Source: Tolypothrix tenuis PCC 7101
Lineage (GTDB): Bacteria; Cyanobacteriota; Cyanobacteriia; Cyanobacteriales; Nostocaceae
NCBI RefSeq assembly: GCF_002368295.1
Contig: NZ_AP018248.1
Location: forward strand, 4,992,500 to 5,056,499
Reading direction: 5' to 3'
DNA length: 64,000 nt
The notes under the pieces were generated by a model. That model was given only the letters and a program-made list of their open reading frames with translations. It had not been told where the DNA came from and did no database searches. Positions 26,891 through 35,700 of this stretch are shown here, one piece after another; the first letter of the stretch is position 1; each line of letters starts with the position of its first letter. A program made the position numbers and the translations under genes.

Positions 26891-28402
26891 TTATGCAACA
26901 TTCAGAAAACCAGTCTGAATCAAATAAGCAGTATAGGTCATGAACATTTCCGAACTGATTGGCGGACAAACAATAGAACTACCTTCTAATGCTTTGAGAG
27001 TTTCCTCGCAGCTAATATGAGGTCTTCTGGCTTGCAAATACAAATCGGGAATTGTTAATTGCTCATCAGACCAACGTTCTAACAAAAATGGACGTAGAGT
27101 ATATAAAGGATTGTCCGTAGAAGAGACATTATTAATTAACTCTGCTTGCCATTGGTCGTAAGGAATCGCCTTCACTGGATAACCAAAGGATTGTACCCAC
27201 TTAATTAAGGTGCTTAAAGGCGCTGGTTGGGGATGTTGCAGGTGGAATGCTTTACCTATAGATGAAGGCTGCATTGAGAGATAAACGATCGCCTTGCTGA
27301 CATAATCTACAGGAGACATATCCATCATATATTCCACATCTGGGAAATATCCCATTTGCAGACAGCCTTTGACCATCAAGTTGATAAAGTCATGGGTGTT
27401 ACAAATACCTGTTTGGCTATCTCCAGAAATTAATGGTGGTCTGTGGATAGTTACAGGTAAACCTCTGTCACGGGCAATTTTGACTAACTTCTCAGCTACC
27501 CATTTTGTTTGGGAATAACCAAGGAAAATTCCTTCCCAATGCGCGAAGTCATCTTGCTCTTTTACTAATTTACCAGCATAAGCAGGTGATTCAAACACTG
27601 CTACGCTAGAAACATAATGTACAGGCTTGAGTTTGATTTGGCTAGCTAATCTCAATACTTCTTGAGTTCCTAACACATTGGCGGCTTTCAATGCTGAATA
27701 GGGGAAAACATAATTCAGCAAAGCACCGCTATGATAAATGGTGTCAATATTAGCAGCTAAAATTTGGAACTGTTCTGCGCCCATACCCAATAATGGGAGA
27801 GCTAAATCGCCCACAATTGGGATAATTCTCGATTTATATTTTTCATCCCAAATTGCGTAAGATTCGAGATTTTTTGCTAATTTGCTCTGACCTTCTTGAG
27901 CGTTAGCAGCCCGTACTAAGCAATATATATTGGCATTAGTTTGCTGTAACAATTCCCGAATAATAAATGCACCTAAATAACCTGTACCACCAGTTAAAAA
28001 GATGTTTTTTGGTTCAGTAATTGTAACTGGAGGTAAAGCATCCGGGCGAATGGTGGGGTCAAGAACTACCTCGGCGTTTAAATCTAAAGCCGGGATAGGA
28101 GCATTAGCAGGGGCAGTATTTGTATCTTGAATAACTGCTGCATCTTCGGGTAAATCTTCTGCTAAACGCTGAGAAAGAGCAGCAATATTGGGATAATGCC
28201 ACAACAGCAACGGCGAAGGTTGGAAGCCCAGCATTTTCTCTAATTTGCTGACGAGAATCATTGCTTGGGCGGAATCCAAACCGTAGTTTTCTAAATGTTC
28301 GTTGACATCTATCTCGTCAGTTTCTACCCCTATTAACTCAGCCAAATTAGCAACCAGCCAGGCTTGAATATCTGCGGCACTATAAGAATGTTTTGAATTC
28401 AT
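26891..28402 (-). CDS. hglB: HglB: ACP-thioester reductase releasing the HGL chain
   Basis: A 503-residue protein. The first ~80 residues are an acyl/peptidyl carrier domain with the phosphopantetheine site NYGLDSAQAMIL (Ser44). After a linker, a thioester reductase domain (about 135-500) of the extended SDR type has the NADPH motif FLTGGTGYLGAFIIRELL and the catalytic YSQTKWVAEK (Tyr-x3-Lys), with a preceding Ser in VSSVAVF. It would reduce the finished acyl thioester, releasing the chain as aldehyde or alcohol, the fatty alcohol of heterocyst glycolipid. Its start lies 4 bp after the PfaD-like stop, so the two are coupled. It matches HglB (HetM) of Anabaena in domain order and length. It is the last gene of the operon, followed by a terminator. 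Confidence 0.9.
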   Translation of the reverse strand: MNSKHSYSAADIQAWLVANLAELIGVETDEIDVNEHLENYGLDSAQAMILVSKLEKMLGFQPSPLLLWHYPNIAALSQRLAEDLPEDAAVIQDTNTAPANAPIPALDLNAEVVLDPTIRPDALPPVTITEPKNIFLTGGTGYLGAFIIRELLQQTNANIYCLVRAANAQEGQSKLAKNLESYAIWDEKYKSRIIPIVGDLALPLLGMGAEQFQILAANIDTIYHSGALLNYVFPYSALKAANVLGTQEVLRLASQIKLKPVHYVSSVAVFESPAYAGKLVKEQDDFAHWEGIFLGYSQTKWVAEKLVKIARDRGLPVTIHRPPLISGDSQTGICNTHDFINLMVKGCLQMGYFPDVEYMMDMSPVDYVSKAIVYLSMQPSSIGKAFHLQHPQPAPLSTLIKWVQSFGYPVKAIPYDQWQAELINNVSSTDNPLYTLRPFLLERWSDEQLTIPDLYLQARRPHISCEETLKALEGSSIVCPPISSEMFMTYTAYLIQTGFLNVA

Positions 28403-28406
28403 TTTT

Positions 28407-30077
28407 TTACATCTCCAATGTAGAACTAGCTGGGCGATACTGACTGTAGTAATCGGGAATTTGTAAGCCTTGAAATCTCAAACTTTGGATGCGATATAAA
28501 AATGCTGCTCCGGTCATAATATGGTTAGCAACATCAACAACTTTGCGGTTTTGAGGTTCTGCTAAATAAGTACCGCGCACCCAGTCGTTAAAGCTACCCA
28601 TTGCCGGGCCGCACCAAATTTGATAATCAACTTCTCGTCCTTTTTCGCCAGAACTAGACCAACGGGAAGATAATCCTAAATACCAACGGAAAATTAATGC
28701 CATTTTCAATTTAGGATTATTAACTGCCTTGCCCAGTTTCTCCGGATTTTTTTGGGATAAATAAGCTGCAGTTCCTTCCCAAACTTCGGCAATAGTTTTA
28801 CGGAAAACTTGTTTTTCTAATTTCTCTCTTTCAGCCAGAGGAATTTCTTCAATGGAGTCATAAGCGCGGTATAACTCATACAATTTTTGCGCCCGCATCG
28901 GGAACATTGTGCCGCGTTTGAGAACTTGTAATTTGACTCCCATTTCAAACATATCAGCAGCAGGAGCCATCATGACATCAGCCATTTCTGCTTGGGCGAG
29001 TAACTTTTTAGTATGTTCACACGCGCCAGATTCTACACAAGCTTGATTAATCGAACCTGTGACTACATAAGCTGCACCCATCATAAAAGCAGCTAAAGCT
29101 GATTGTGGTGTGGCAATTCCCCCAGCTACACCGATGCGAATAGGTTGAGAGTAATGATATTGTGCTTGAATTTCATCTCTCAAAGCCATGATGGAAGGTA
29201 ACAGACAAACCAGAGGACGATTATCTGTATGTCCGCCAGAATCAGCTTCCACAGTAATATCATCCGCCATTGGAACTTGCGCTGCTAGAGTTGCTTGTAA
29301 CTCAGTGATTAACCCTTGTTGTACAAGTTCTTTGAGGATTTTAGCTGGTGCAGGTTGCAGGAATTTGCTGGCTACTTCTCTACGAGAAATTTTAGCAATG
29401 ACTTTATTTTTGATTTCAATTTGATTAGCTGCATTCAAACTTAATCCCGCAGCCCGATAATAAACAATGTTGGGAGTTAAGTCCAAAAATGCTGATGCTT
29501 CAACAACTCTCACGCCATATTTGAGGAATAAATCCACAGCACGGCGTTCAATTGTTGGTTCATTAGGGCTGTGAATTAAATTAAAAGCATAGGGGCCTTG
29601 GGGTAAGGCTTGTTGAATTTTGTTGATAGCAGCTTCCAAGTTTTCTGGGCTTAAACCACCAGCACCAAAGGAACTTAAAATTTTCTCTTTCCCCAGGGCA
29701 ATTACCATTTCTTCGGAAGCAATAGCGCCAGCCATTGCCCCAGTTACATAGGCATATTTCACTCCATAAAAGGAGAGAAAAGAGGGGTCACCTAGTTGTT
29801 GAATTTTAATTGGGGGAATAGATGCTAACAGTTCTATTGGTGAAGTTACAGTCCCATCTAGCGGGCATAAATATCCCACATTTGTAACACCAATTCTGCC
29901 GCCGGCGTTCACAATATAACAGGGTTGGTCTAAGTTGAGAAATTTAACTACTATTCCTGGTTGATCAAAAGAAATACAATCTGGGGAACCTTTCCAAATG
30001 AGGTTTTGTCCATAGGAATAGCAGGTAAATCCTAGTCCATTTTCGTGTTGACTTAGTGGCGCATCTACAGTAGTCAC
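28407..30077 (-). CDS. hglA: PfaD-like FMN enoyl reductase of the HGL synthase
   Basis: A flavin-dependent protein of the 2-nitropropane dioxygenase/PfaD family. The open frame extends to a TTG at 30104, but a GTG at 30077 has GAGGG 8 bases upstream and gives the usual start MTTVDAPLS; I use that, 556 residues. The TIM-barrel FMN site is seen in PIRIGVAGGIATPQSALAAFMMGAAYVVTG. EADSGGHTDNRPLVCLLPS carries a conserved His, and the C-terminal helical extension ends with the SSRWSSSGEKGREVDYQIWCGP region of PfaD. PfaD is the trans-acting enoyl reductase of polyunsaturated fatty acid synthases; here it would saturate the growing HGL chain. The symbol hglA follows gene order before hglB and is less certain than the function. 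Confidence 0.82.
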   Translation of the reverse strand: MTTVDAPLSQHENGLGFTCYSYGQNLIWKGSPDCISFDQPGIVVKFLNLDQPCYIVNAGGRIGVTNVGYLCPLDGTVTSPIELLASIPPIKIQQLGDPSFLSFYGVKYAYVTGAMAGAIASEEMVIALGKEKILSSFGAGGLSPENLEAAINKIQQALPQGPYAFNLIHSPNEPTIERRAVDLFLKYGVRVVEASAFLDLTPNIVYYRAAGLSLNAANQIEIKNKVIAKISRREVASKFLQPAPAKILKELVQQGLITELQATLAAQVPMADDITVEADSGGHTDNRPLVCLLPSIMALRDEIQAQYHYSQPIRIGVAGGIATPQSALAAFMMGAAYVVTGSINQACVESGACEHTKKLLAQAEMADVMMAPAADMFEMGVKLQVLKRGTMFPMRAQKLYELYRAYDSIEEIPLAEREKLEKQVFRKTIAEVWEGTAAYLSQKNPEKLGKAVNNPKLKMALIFRWYLGLSSRWSSSGEKGREVDYQIWCGPAMGSFNDWVRGTYLAEPQNRKVVDVANHIMTGAAFLYRIQSLRFQGLQIPDYYSQYRPASSTLEM

Positions 30078-30443
30078 GCTAGTTATCCCTCGATTTATAA
30101 GCAAAGGTTTCTAAAGGATGAAGGGTAAAGTGTGAAAAAGAGGTAATACCAATTTTTTCTATCTTGGGCGTTACTGTGTTTTGTAAAGTTCGTTAAATAA
30201 TAGTGGAGTGCAGAAGTTTTTTTTGGTCGAACCGCAGAGGACGCAGAGAACGCAGAGAGCAGAGAAATGATAGAGTTGAAAAATTGGTATTACTTTGAGT
30301 AGACTGAGGTACTAATTAAACATCCTAGTAACAGCAAGACGTAAATCAACAGACCATTCAAAATTAACAAAAAGCTTACTCTGTCTTAATTTTGAATTTT
30401 GAATTTTGAATTCCGCCTTGCGGTACTAGTCCCCAATCCCTAA
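30078..30443. other. Spacer within the hgl operon
   Basis: About 366 bp between the CLF-AT and PfaD-like genes. It contains half of the GAACCGCAGAGGACGCAGAG repeat family (about 30226-30267), TTGAATTTTG-type heptamer repeats near 30390-30412, and the GCGGTACTAG motif. No gene or clear internal promoter is seen. Confidence 0.5.
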
Positions 30444-33400
30444 TTAAGATTCTTCCTTCAGTAAGTTTTGAGCGCAAGCTAATTGCAATTGAATGATTTC
30501 GCTCATTTGCTGACTAAAATCTTGTCGAGATTTTAAGAAAGCTGTATGAGATTTAGTCAAATTGGCATTGTTAGCATTGAGCTTTTGATATTGAGTCTTA
30601 TTTAAATCGAGCATACGGATAGTTTGGCCGGGTTTACGAGTTATATTTGATGGGGTAAAGCTGGGCTGTGTTGGTTTTTCTAGAGTGGTAGTTATCTCAA
30701 AGGATTGTAATTGTTCCGTTGAGACTAAACCGTGTTCCATGATATTTTTCTCTGCGATTTCTGCTGGCTGATTTGTAGGGAGGAAAATATCATCAACGGG
30801 TTGATTATTGGTAGCAATTACCACTGGAGTATTCAGTGAATTAAATACTGGATTTACTCTTTGATAATCAACTGCGGCGTTGTTACTTGGGGTTTTGCTA
30901 GCTATATTTTGGAATATTTGGCGATTTTCTTCGCTTAAGATAGCAGCCGTAATTGACTTTCCACCCAAGGTAATATTTCGTTGGGTTAATTTATTTTTAT
31001 TCCCGGTTTCTTGGGTAAGGTCGTAAAGAGATGAGATATCTAACTCAACTTGATGACTGAGTAATTTAGCTAGGGCTTTGACTATCGTAGTATGGTCATC
31101 CATACCTCGACGATTGAGGGAGACGGTGATATGTTCTTTTCCTTCGAGAATTTTGCTTACCCAGCGAGAACAAACACCGCCAGCACCAGCTTCGACAAAG
31201 ATTTTGACTCCATCGGCGTAAACGCGGTTCACTAAGCGGGGAAAATCTAGTTGTTGACTCAGTCCGGTGGCGATACTGTGGGCTACGACTTCATTGTTCA
31301 AGGAGATGGGTTTATAGCCAGCTGCAGAATAGAAGGTGATACCGGGAATATCCTGAGTTGGTAAGGTATTGAGTTTAACTAACTCTGCATACTCCGATCG
31401 CATGGCTTCACAATGGATCACATGGTCGAAGGGTGCAGGGAAAGCATTGCAACCAAGGGCTTTAATCACGCGCTGACAAGCTGCTGGTTCACCGGCAATT
31501 AATACTTCTTCGGGTGTATTAATTTGCGTCAAATATACGCGACTCTCATTTTTCAGACATTCTCTAACTTTATCTGGGGTAGTCATGAGTACATAGTTAG
31601 CCCAGAAGTTATTGTCTGAAGCGTCTGTGGCTGGAGGTAATCCCCAATATTCCCGCACTGCATTTTTTGGCCCTGATAACCTGTCGCCAAATAAAGCTGA
31701 GGAGTTAAAGCTGTTACTACCAGCAAAGAAATCACTCCAAACCCCTTGGGATACCATCATGCTGGTTTCTCCCAGGCTATAGCCAAACACATATTTCGGT
31801 TTGACTTGAAAGCGATCGCGAATCACGGTAGTAATTAGTCTAGTAAAGAACATTTCCGCTTCAAACATTGCTAGGGAATCATCTAGCAACTTTTTCTCTA
31901 GGGTTTCTAGTTCTCTAGTAGACAGCTTATGCAAGCTTCTGGGAAATACGAGTTTCTCAACATCCGAGACTCGTTTATACAGACTCTTGACGAAGGGTTC
32001 AGCTTGCAGGTCGGGGAAGAGGCGGAAGAGAGTCCGACCAATACCGACATAGGAATTCACCGCCGCCGGATACACATAGGCAACCTCACCCTCTTTACCC
32101 AAAGGTTTAGAGGTGAAATAACTACCTATGGGTGTTTGCCAATCACTACCCTTGTCAAAGGCAGTATTTATTCCTTTGTGTGCTGAGGCGATTTCTTTGA
32201 GTAATTCCTTTTTGTTGCGTCCGGTAATGGCTAGGGTATATTTCGCTGTTTGATGCTGTTGGAATTTAACAAAGTTCTGGCTAGCTGTATGAGATAAAGA
32301 CTCAGATTTCTCAATCTCTTGTTGTAGGGTATCTAAAAGATTGAATAAAGCTGAACGGTCATCAGCTGCTACAGGGAACAGGTAAAAAGGCCGTTGTTGT
32401 AAATACCTATTGTTGTGATTTACTTGGTCTGGTTCATCCGACAAGATGACATGGGCGCAAGTCCCATCACAACCGATACCATTAATCGCCGCAATTCTAT
32501 GGGTACTATCTTTATGGAGGAACCAAGGTCTAGATTCCGTCGCGACAAAGAAAGGACTACCTTGCCAAACTTGGGGCGTTTTCACACCAGACCAGTTGGG
32601 AGTAGCGGGAATATAGTTGTGGTAGAGACACAAAGCTGTCTTAATTAAGCTAGCAATTCCCGATGCTACATAGGTGTGTCCGATATTAGCCTTCACACTC
32701 CCAATGGCACAATGTAGACCATCACCTACAGAGGGATAAGCCTGAAGCATCCCCGCAATTTCTGCCTCATCTTCCTCGGGAAAACCACTAGCAACCACTT
32801 CTACATAGTTAACCTCTGACGGCTGAATCCCCGCAATTTGGAAAGCCGATTGACAGACTTGGTTAATGGTATCCGCATCTACAGCAGTAGAAGCAGCTTG
32901 ACCGATACTAACAGCATCAATCACCGCATAAATGCGATCGCCATTTTGTTTCGCCGTATCATAACGCTTGAGAACAACTGCACCTGCACCTTCACCCACT
33001 GTCCAACCGTTAGCATTTTGGTCGTAGCTTAAGGTATTAGCGCCAGTATTTACCGTTCCCCATTGGCTACGTAGCAAGACATTTTCAATCCCGCCAGCCA
33101 AATCTACAGCACCAACCACAACCGCGTCTACTTCCTCATTTATCAGTAGCATTTGTGCTACTTCCAAAGCTTTGAAAGCAGAGGTTTCCACAGCCGTCAT
33201 CGTAAAGGATGGCCCGGTAAAATTCCATAGAGAAGAAATCCGACTCGCCATAATATTGGCGATGTAACTCAGATATTCTCCAATCTCTACTTGATGGTGA
33301 ACGCTGTCTTTAACTATTGTTTCTAACTGAGCAATTTTATCTGCTGGTAAAGCAATTTCCGCAGCATTCAAACCATCTTTAATTTGCCACGATAAATTCC

Positions 33401-33815
33401 AACGTTGTTGCAGTTGATGTACAGACAAATCTGCTTCAGCCGCAATCACAACAGCAACATTTGCCCCTTCTTGAATCCCTGCATCTTTTAACGCCCCATC
33501 TGCGACTGTTAACAGTAACAGTTGTTGAGGATTGAGTTGTTCTACTTCATTGGGAGGGATTTTGTAAGCTAAAGTATCGATGGCAAAATCTTGAATGTAC
33601 CCACCTACAGGTGCTTTACCATCAGGTAAACCATATTCTTTGAGTAAATCGGCTTTCTCGTCGATGCCATACCATCTTTGAGAAGGTAGGGGAATAAAAT
33701 GCTGTTTGCCGTCATAAATACTACGTTCAAAAGCATCTAAATCTTGACATTCACCAAAAAAGGCATCCATGCCGACAATAGCAATTTTGCCTGATTGTAT
33801 TTCTTGTTCAAACAT
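30444..33815 (-). CDS. hglC: HglC-like chain-length factor plus acyltransferase
   Basis: An 1123-residue protein. The N-terminal ~470 residues have the ketosynthase fold (IAIVGMDAFFGECQDLDAF... to IAAINGIGCDGTCAHVIL). The active-site Cys is replaced by Glu: GPSFTMTAVETSAF aligns with the usual VDAACxSSF and puts E210 at the Cys position. The HGTGT motif is also changed (VASGFPEED), while the second His (KANIGHT) remains. This is the pattern of a chain-length factor. An acyltransferase domain follows, with the GxSxG serine in VFGYSLGETS (about residue 678). The C-terminal ~150 residues are a low-complexity linker ending in a helical motif like those in HglE. It probably pairs with the active KS encoded just upstream and sets chain length. 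Confidence 0.8.
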   Translation of the reverse strand: MFEQEIQSGKIAIVGMDAFFGECQDLDAFERSIYDGKQHFIPLPSQRWYGIDEKADLLKEYGLPDGKAPVGGYIQDFAIDTLAYKIPPNEVEQLNPQQLLLLTVADGALKDAGIQEGANVAVVIAAEADLSVHQLQQRWNLSWQIKDGLNAAEIALPADKIAQLETIVKDSVHHQVEIGEYLSYIANIMASRISSLWNFTGPSFTMTAVETSAFKALEVAQMLLINEEVDAVVVGAVDLAGGIENVLLRSQWGTVNTGANTLSYDQNANGWTVGEGAGAVVLKRYDTAKQNGDRIYAVIDAVSIGQAASTAVDADTINQVCQSAFQIAGIQPSEVNYVEVVASGFPEEDEAEIAGMLQAYPSVGDGLHCAIGSVKANIGHTYVASGIASLIKTALCLYHNYIPATPNWSGVKTPQVWQGSPFFVATESRPWFLHKDSTHRIAAINGIGCDGTCAHVILSDEPDQVNHNNRYLQQRPFYLFPVAADDRSALFNLLDTLQQEIEKSESLSHTASQNFVKFQQHQTAKYTLAITGRNKKELLKEIASAHKGINTAFDKGSDWQTPIGSYFTSKPLGKEGEVAYVYPAAVNSYVGIGRTLFRLFPDLQAEPFVKSLYKRVSDVEKLVFPRSLHKLSTRELETLEKKLLDDSLAMFEAEMFFTRLITTVIRDRFQVKPKYVFGYSLGETSMMVSQGVWSDFFAGSNSFNSSALFGDRLSGPKNAVREYWGLPPATDASDNNFWANYVLMTTPDKVRECLKNESRVYLTQINTPEEVLIAGEPAACQRVIKALGCNAFPAPFDHVIHCEAMRSEYAELVKLNTLPTQDIPGITFYSAAGYKPISLNNEVVAHSIATGLSQQLDFPRLVNRVYADGVKIFVEAGAGGVCSRWVSKILEGKEHITVSLNRRGMDDHTTIVKALAKLLSHQVELDISSLYDLTQETGNKNKLTQRNITLGGKSITAAILSEENRQIFQNIASKTPSNNAAVDYQRVNPVFNSLNTPVVIATNNQPVDDIFLPTNQPAEIAEKNIMEHGLVSTEQLQSFEITTTLEKPTQPSFTPSNITRKPGQTIRMLDLNKTQYQKLNANNANLTKSHTAFLKSRQDFSQQMSEIIQLQLACAQNLLKEES

Positions 33816-34059
33816 TGTTTATTTACAGTAAATAACAAAGAATAAAGGATGAAGTATTTTAAAGAGATTGATTTCTCTGCCCTATAAATCTCAGACAATA
33901 GATGTAAAATCCCTCTATAGTCCTCTTTCCTTTGTGACCTTCGTGCCTTCGTGGTTTATTTTATAAATTCATAACGAACCGCGAAGACGCGAAGTACACG
34001 AAGAAAGGAAAGAAAGAAAGAAGAAAATCTAGACTTCTTGTATCGGCGGTTAAATCTTC
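33816..34059. repeat. Inverted-repeat element in the hgl spacer
   Basis: At 33923-34012 a CTTTCCTTTGTGACCTTCG arm and a complementary GAACCGCGAAGACGCGAAG arm can form a long imperfect hairpin. It belongs to the same family as the element at 37491-37570. AAAGAAAG low-complexity sequence borders it. Confidence 0.65.
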
Positions 34060-35436
34060 TTACACTTCATCCTGCTTTTCCAAAATCAAATGTGAATTGG
34101 TGCCGCCAAAACCAAAAGCACTTAAAGCCGCACGTTTCACAGAAGAATTATTCGGCCATTTTGTCGCCGTTCTCACAATATTGTTGCTAGAAATGACACT
34201 ATTTTCCGTCCCCATAGGTTCATTAACATTAATCGTGGCTGGAATTACACCCGCATTCATGCTATGAATAGTTTTTGCCAAACCAACCATACCAGCCGCT
34301 ACTAATAAATGACCGACATTCGATTTCGCAGAACCGACTAAAGGCGATGCTTGATGTTCACCAAAGAACGTTTCTACAGAGTTAAATTCTGTGGTGTCTC
34401 CTAATAATGTGCCTGTCGCATGACATTCTATATAATCAATATCTTTCGGGCTAAGTTGTGCTTCTTGATATGCACGTTCAAAAGCGAGAATTTGTCCTCT
34501 AGAATTGGGACTTAATAAATGCTTACCTTTACCATCATTAGAGAGTCCATTACCCGCAATAGTGGCGAGAATTTTATCGCCATCTCTCACCGCATCGCTG
34601 TAGCGTTTCAGCATTACCATCCCAATCCCATCGGATGTAATTAAGCCGCGAGAAGCTTTATCTAGAGGACGGCTGATACCATTTTCGGGATAACCTTGAA
34701 TACCCGAAAATAGCATTCGTAAAAATAGCGGATCGACACAACTCATCGCCCCTGCTAACATCACATCAGCTTTGCGCGATCGCAAATAGTATGAGGCTAG
34801 CTTAATGGCATAAAATGAGGACGAGCAAGCCGCATCTATACAAAAATGATTACTGGATAAAGCAAATGCTTGGGAGACAAGGGCGGCGGGAAAGCCGGTT
34901 ATCATCGCATTATACGGGGAAGCCTTGGTGGTTGTTGGTAACGCAGCCAACCGGAAATTTTCATCTTGTAAAAGTTCTGCGATCGCAGGGTTAATTGTTT
35001 GCTGGTAAATTGGGGCAAACAATTGATTAGATTTCTTGGTGGGTAAGGATAAAGTCCCTAGAATTACCCCACATTTTGAGAGAACTTGACGATTTCCCCA
35101 ATAGCCACTACTCTGAATCGCTTGCTTGGCTGCATATAGCGACCATTTCATGGAATTATCCAAACTCTCTACCAACTCCGCAGGTAAATTGTATTCGCTG
35201 GGGTCAAATGGGAAATTGCGAATAAATCCACCTTGGAGAAAATAAATTTTTTCCGGTTTTCCTTTAATTGGATCGTAAAATATTGTGGGATCTACACCCA
35301 AATCTGCAACAGTAGTAGCTGAAGTTGCATCTTTCTCATTTGTCAGGTTTTGCCAAAACTGCTCAGGATTGTTGGCATCAGGAAAGAGGCAAGATAACCC
35401 GATAATCGCTATTTTCTCCACTGCTGATATCCTCAT
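34060..35436 (-). CDS. hglD: HglD-like beta-ketoacyl synthase
   Basis: A 458-residue condensing enzyme when started at ATG 35436 (MRISAVEKIAIIGL); the frame could open at TTG 35451 five codons earlier. The complete catalytic triad is visible: Cys in FCIDAACSSSFYAI (about residue 204), first His in ECHATGTLLGDTTEF and second His in SAKSNVGHLLVAAG. It ends GFGGTNSHLILEK, so it is a stand-alone KS without AT or ACP. With the chain-length factor encoded downstream it would make a KS-CLF pair like that of PfaC or type II systems, carrying out Claisen condensation of malonyl units in HGL synthesis. The symbol rests on gene order as remembered for Anabaena. Confidence 0.82.
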   Translation of the reverse strand: MRISAVEKIAIIGLSCLFPDANNPEQFWQNLTNEKDATSATTVADLGVDPTIFYDPIKGKPEKIYFLQGGFIRNFPFDPSEYNLPAELVESLDNSMKWSLYAAKQAIQSSGYWGNRQVLSKCGVILGTLSLPTKKSNQLFAPIYQQTINPAIAELLQDENFRLAALPTTTKASPYNAMITGFPAALVSQAFALSSNHFCIDAACSSSFYAIKLASYYLRSRKADVMLAGAMSCVDPLFLRMLFSGIQGYPENGISRPLDKASRGLITSDGIGMVMLKRYSDAVRDGDKILATIAGNGLSNDGKGKHLLSPNSRGQILAFERAYQEAQLSPKDIDYIECHATGTLLGDTTEFNSVETFFGEHQASPLVGSAKSNVGHLLVAAGMVGLAKTIHSMNAGVIPATINVNEPMGTENSVISSNNIVRTATKWPNNSSVKRAALSAFGFGGTNSHLILEKQDEV

Positions 35437-35700
35437 TGGGGTATTAAACAAAAGGGGGATATGCTCGCTTTTTTAAATATTCTCCCCTTGACTTTATGGG
35501 CGGTTTGTTAAAAAAATAACTTTCACAAATCAAATAGGAAAGCTAGATAACAACCGCATAAATTGGATTCCCCGAGATGGTAAGATTTACGCCGTTAATC
35601 AAACTAAATCAAATGGCAGTTATAGCAATTCAGAATTGATTATAATACATCTAACTTTGTATTTCATCAATAAAGAAATGCTATAAATATCACGAATTCA

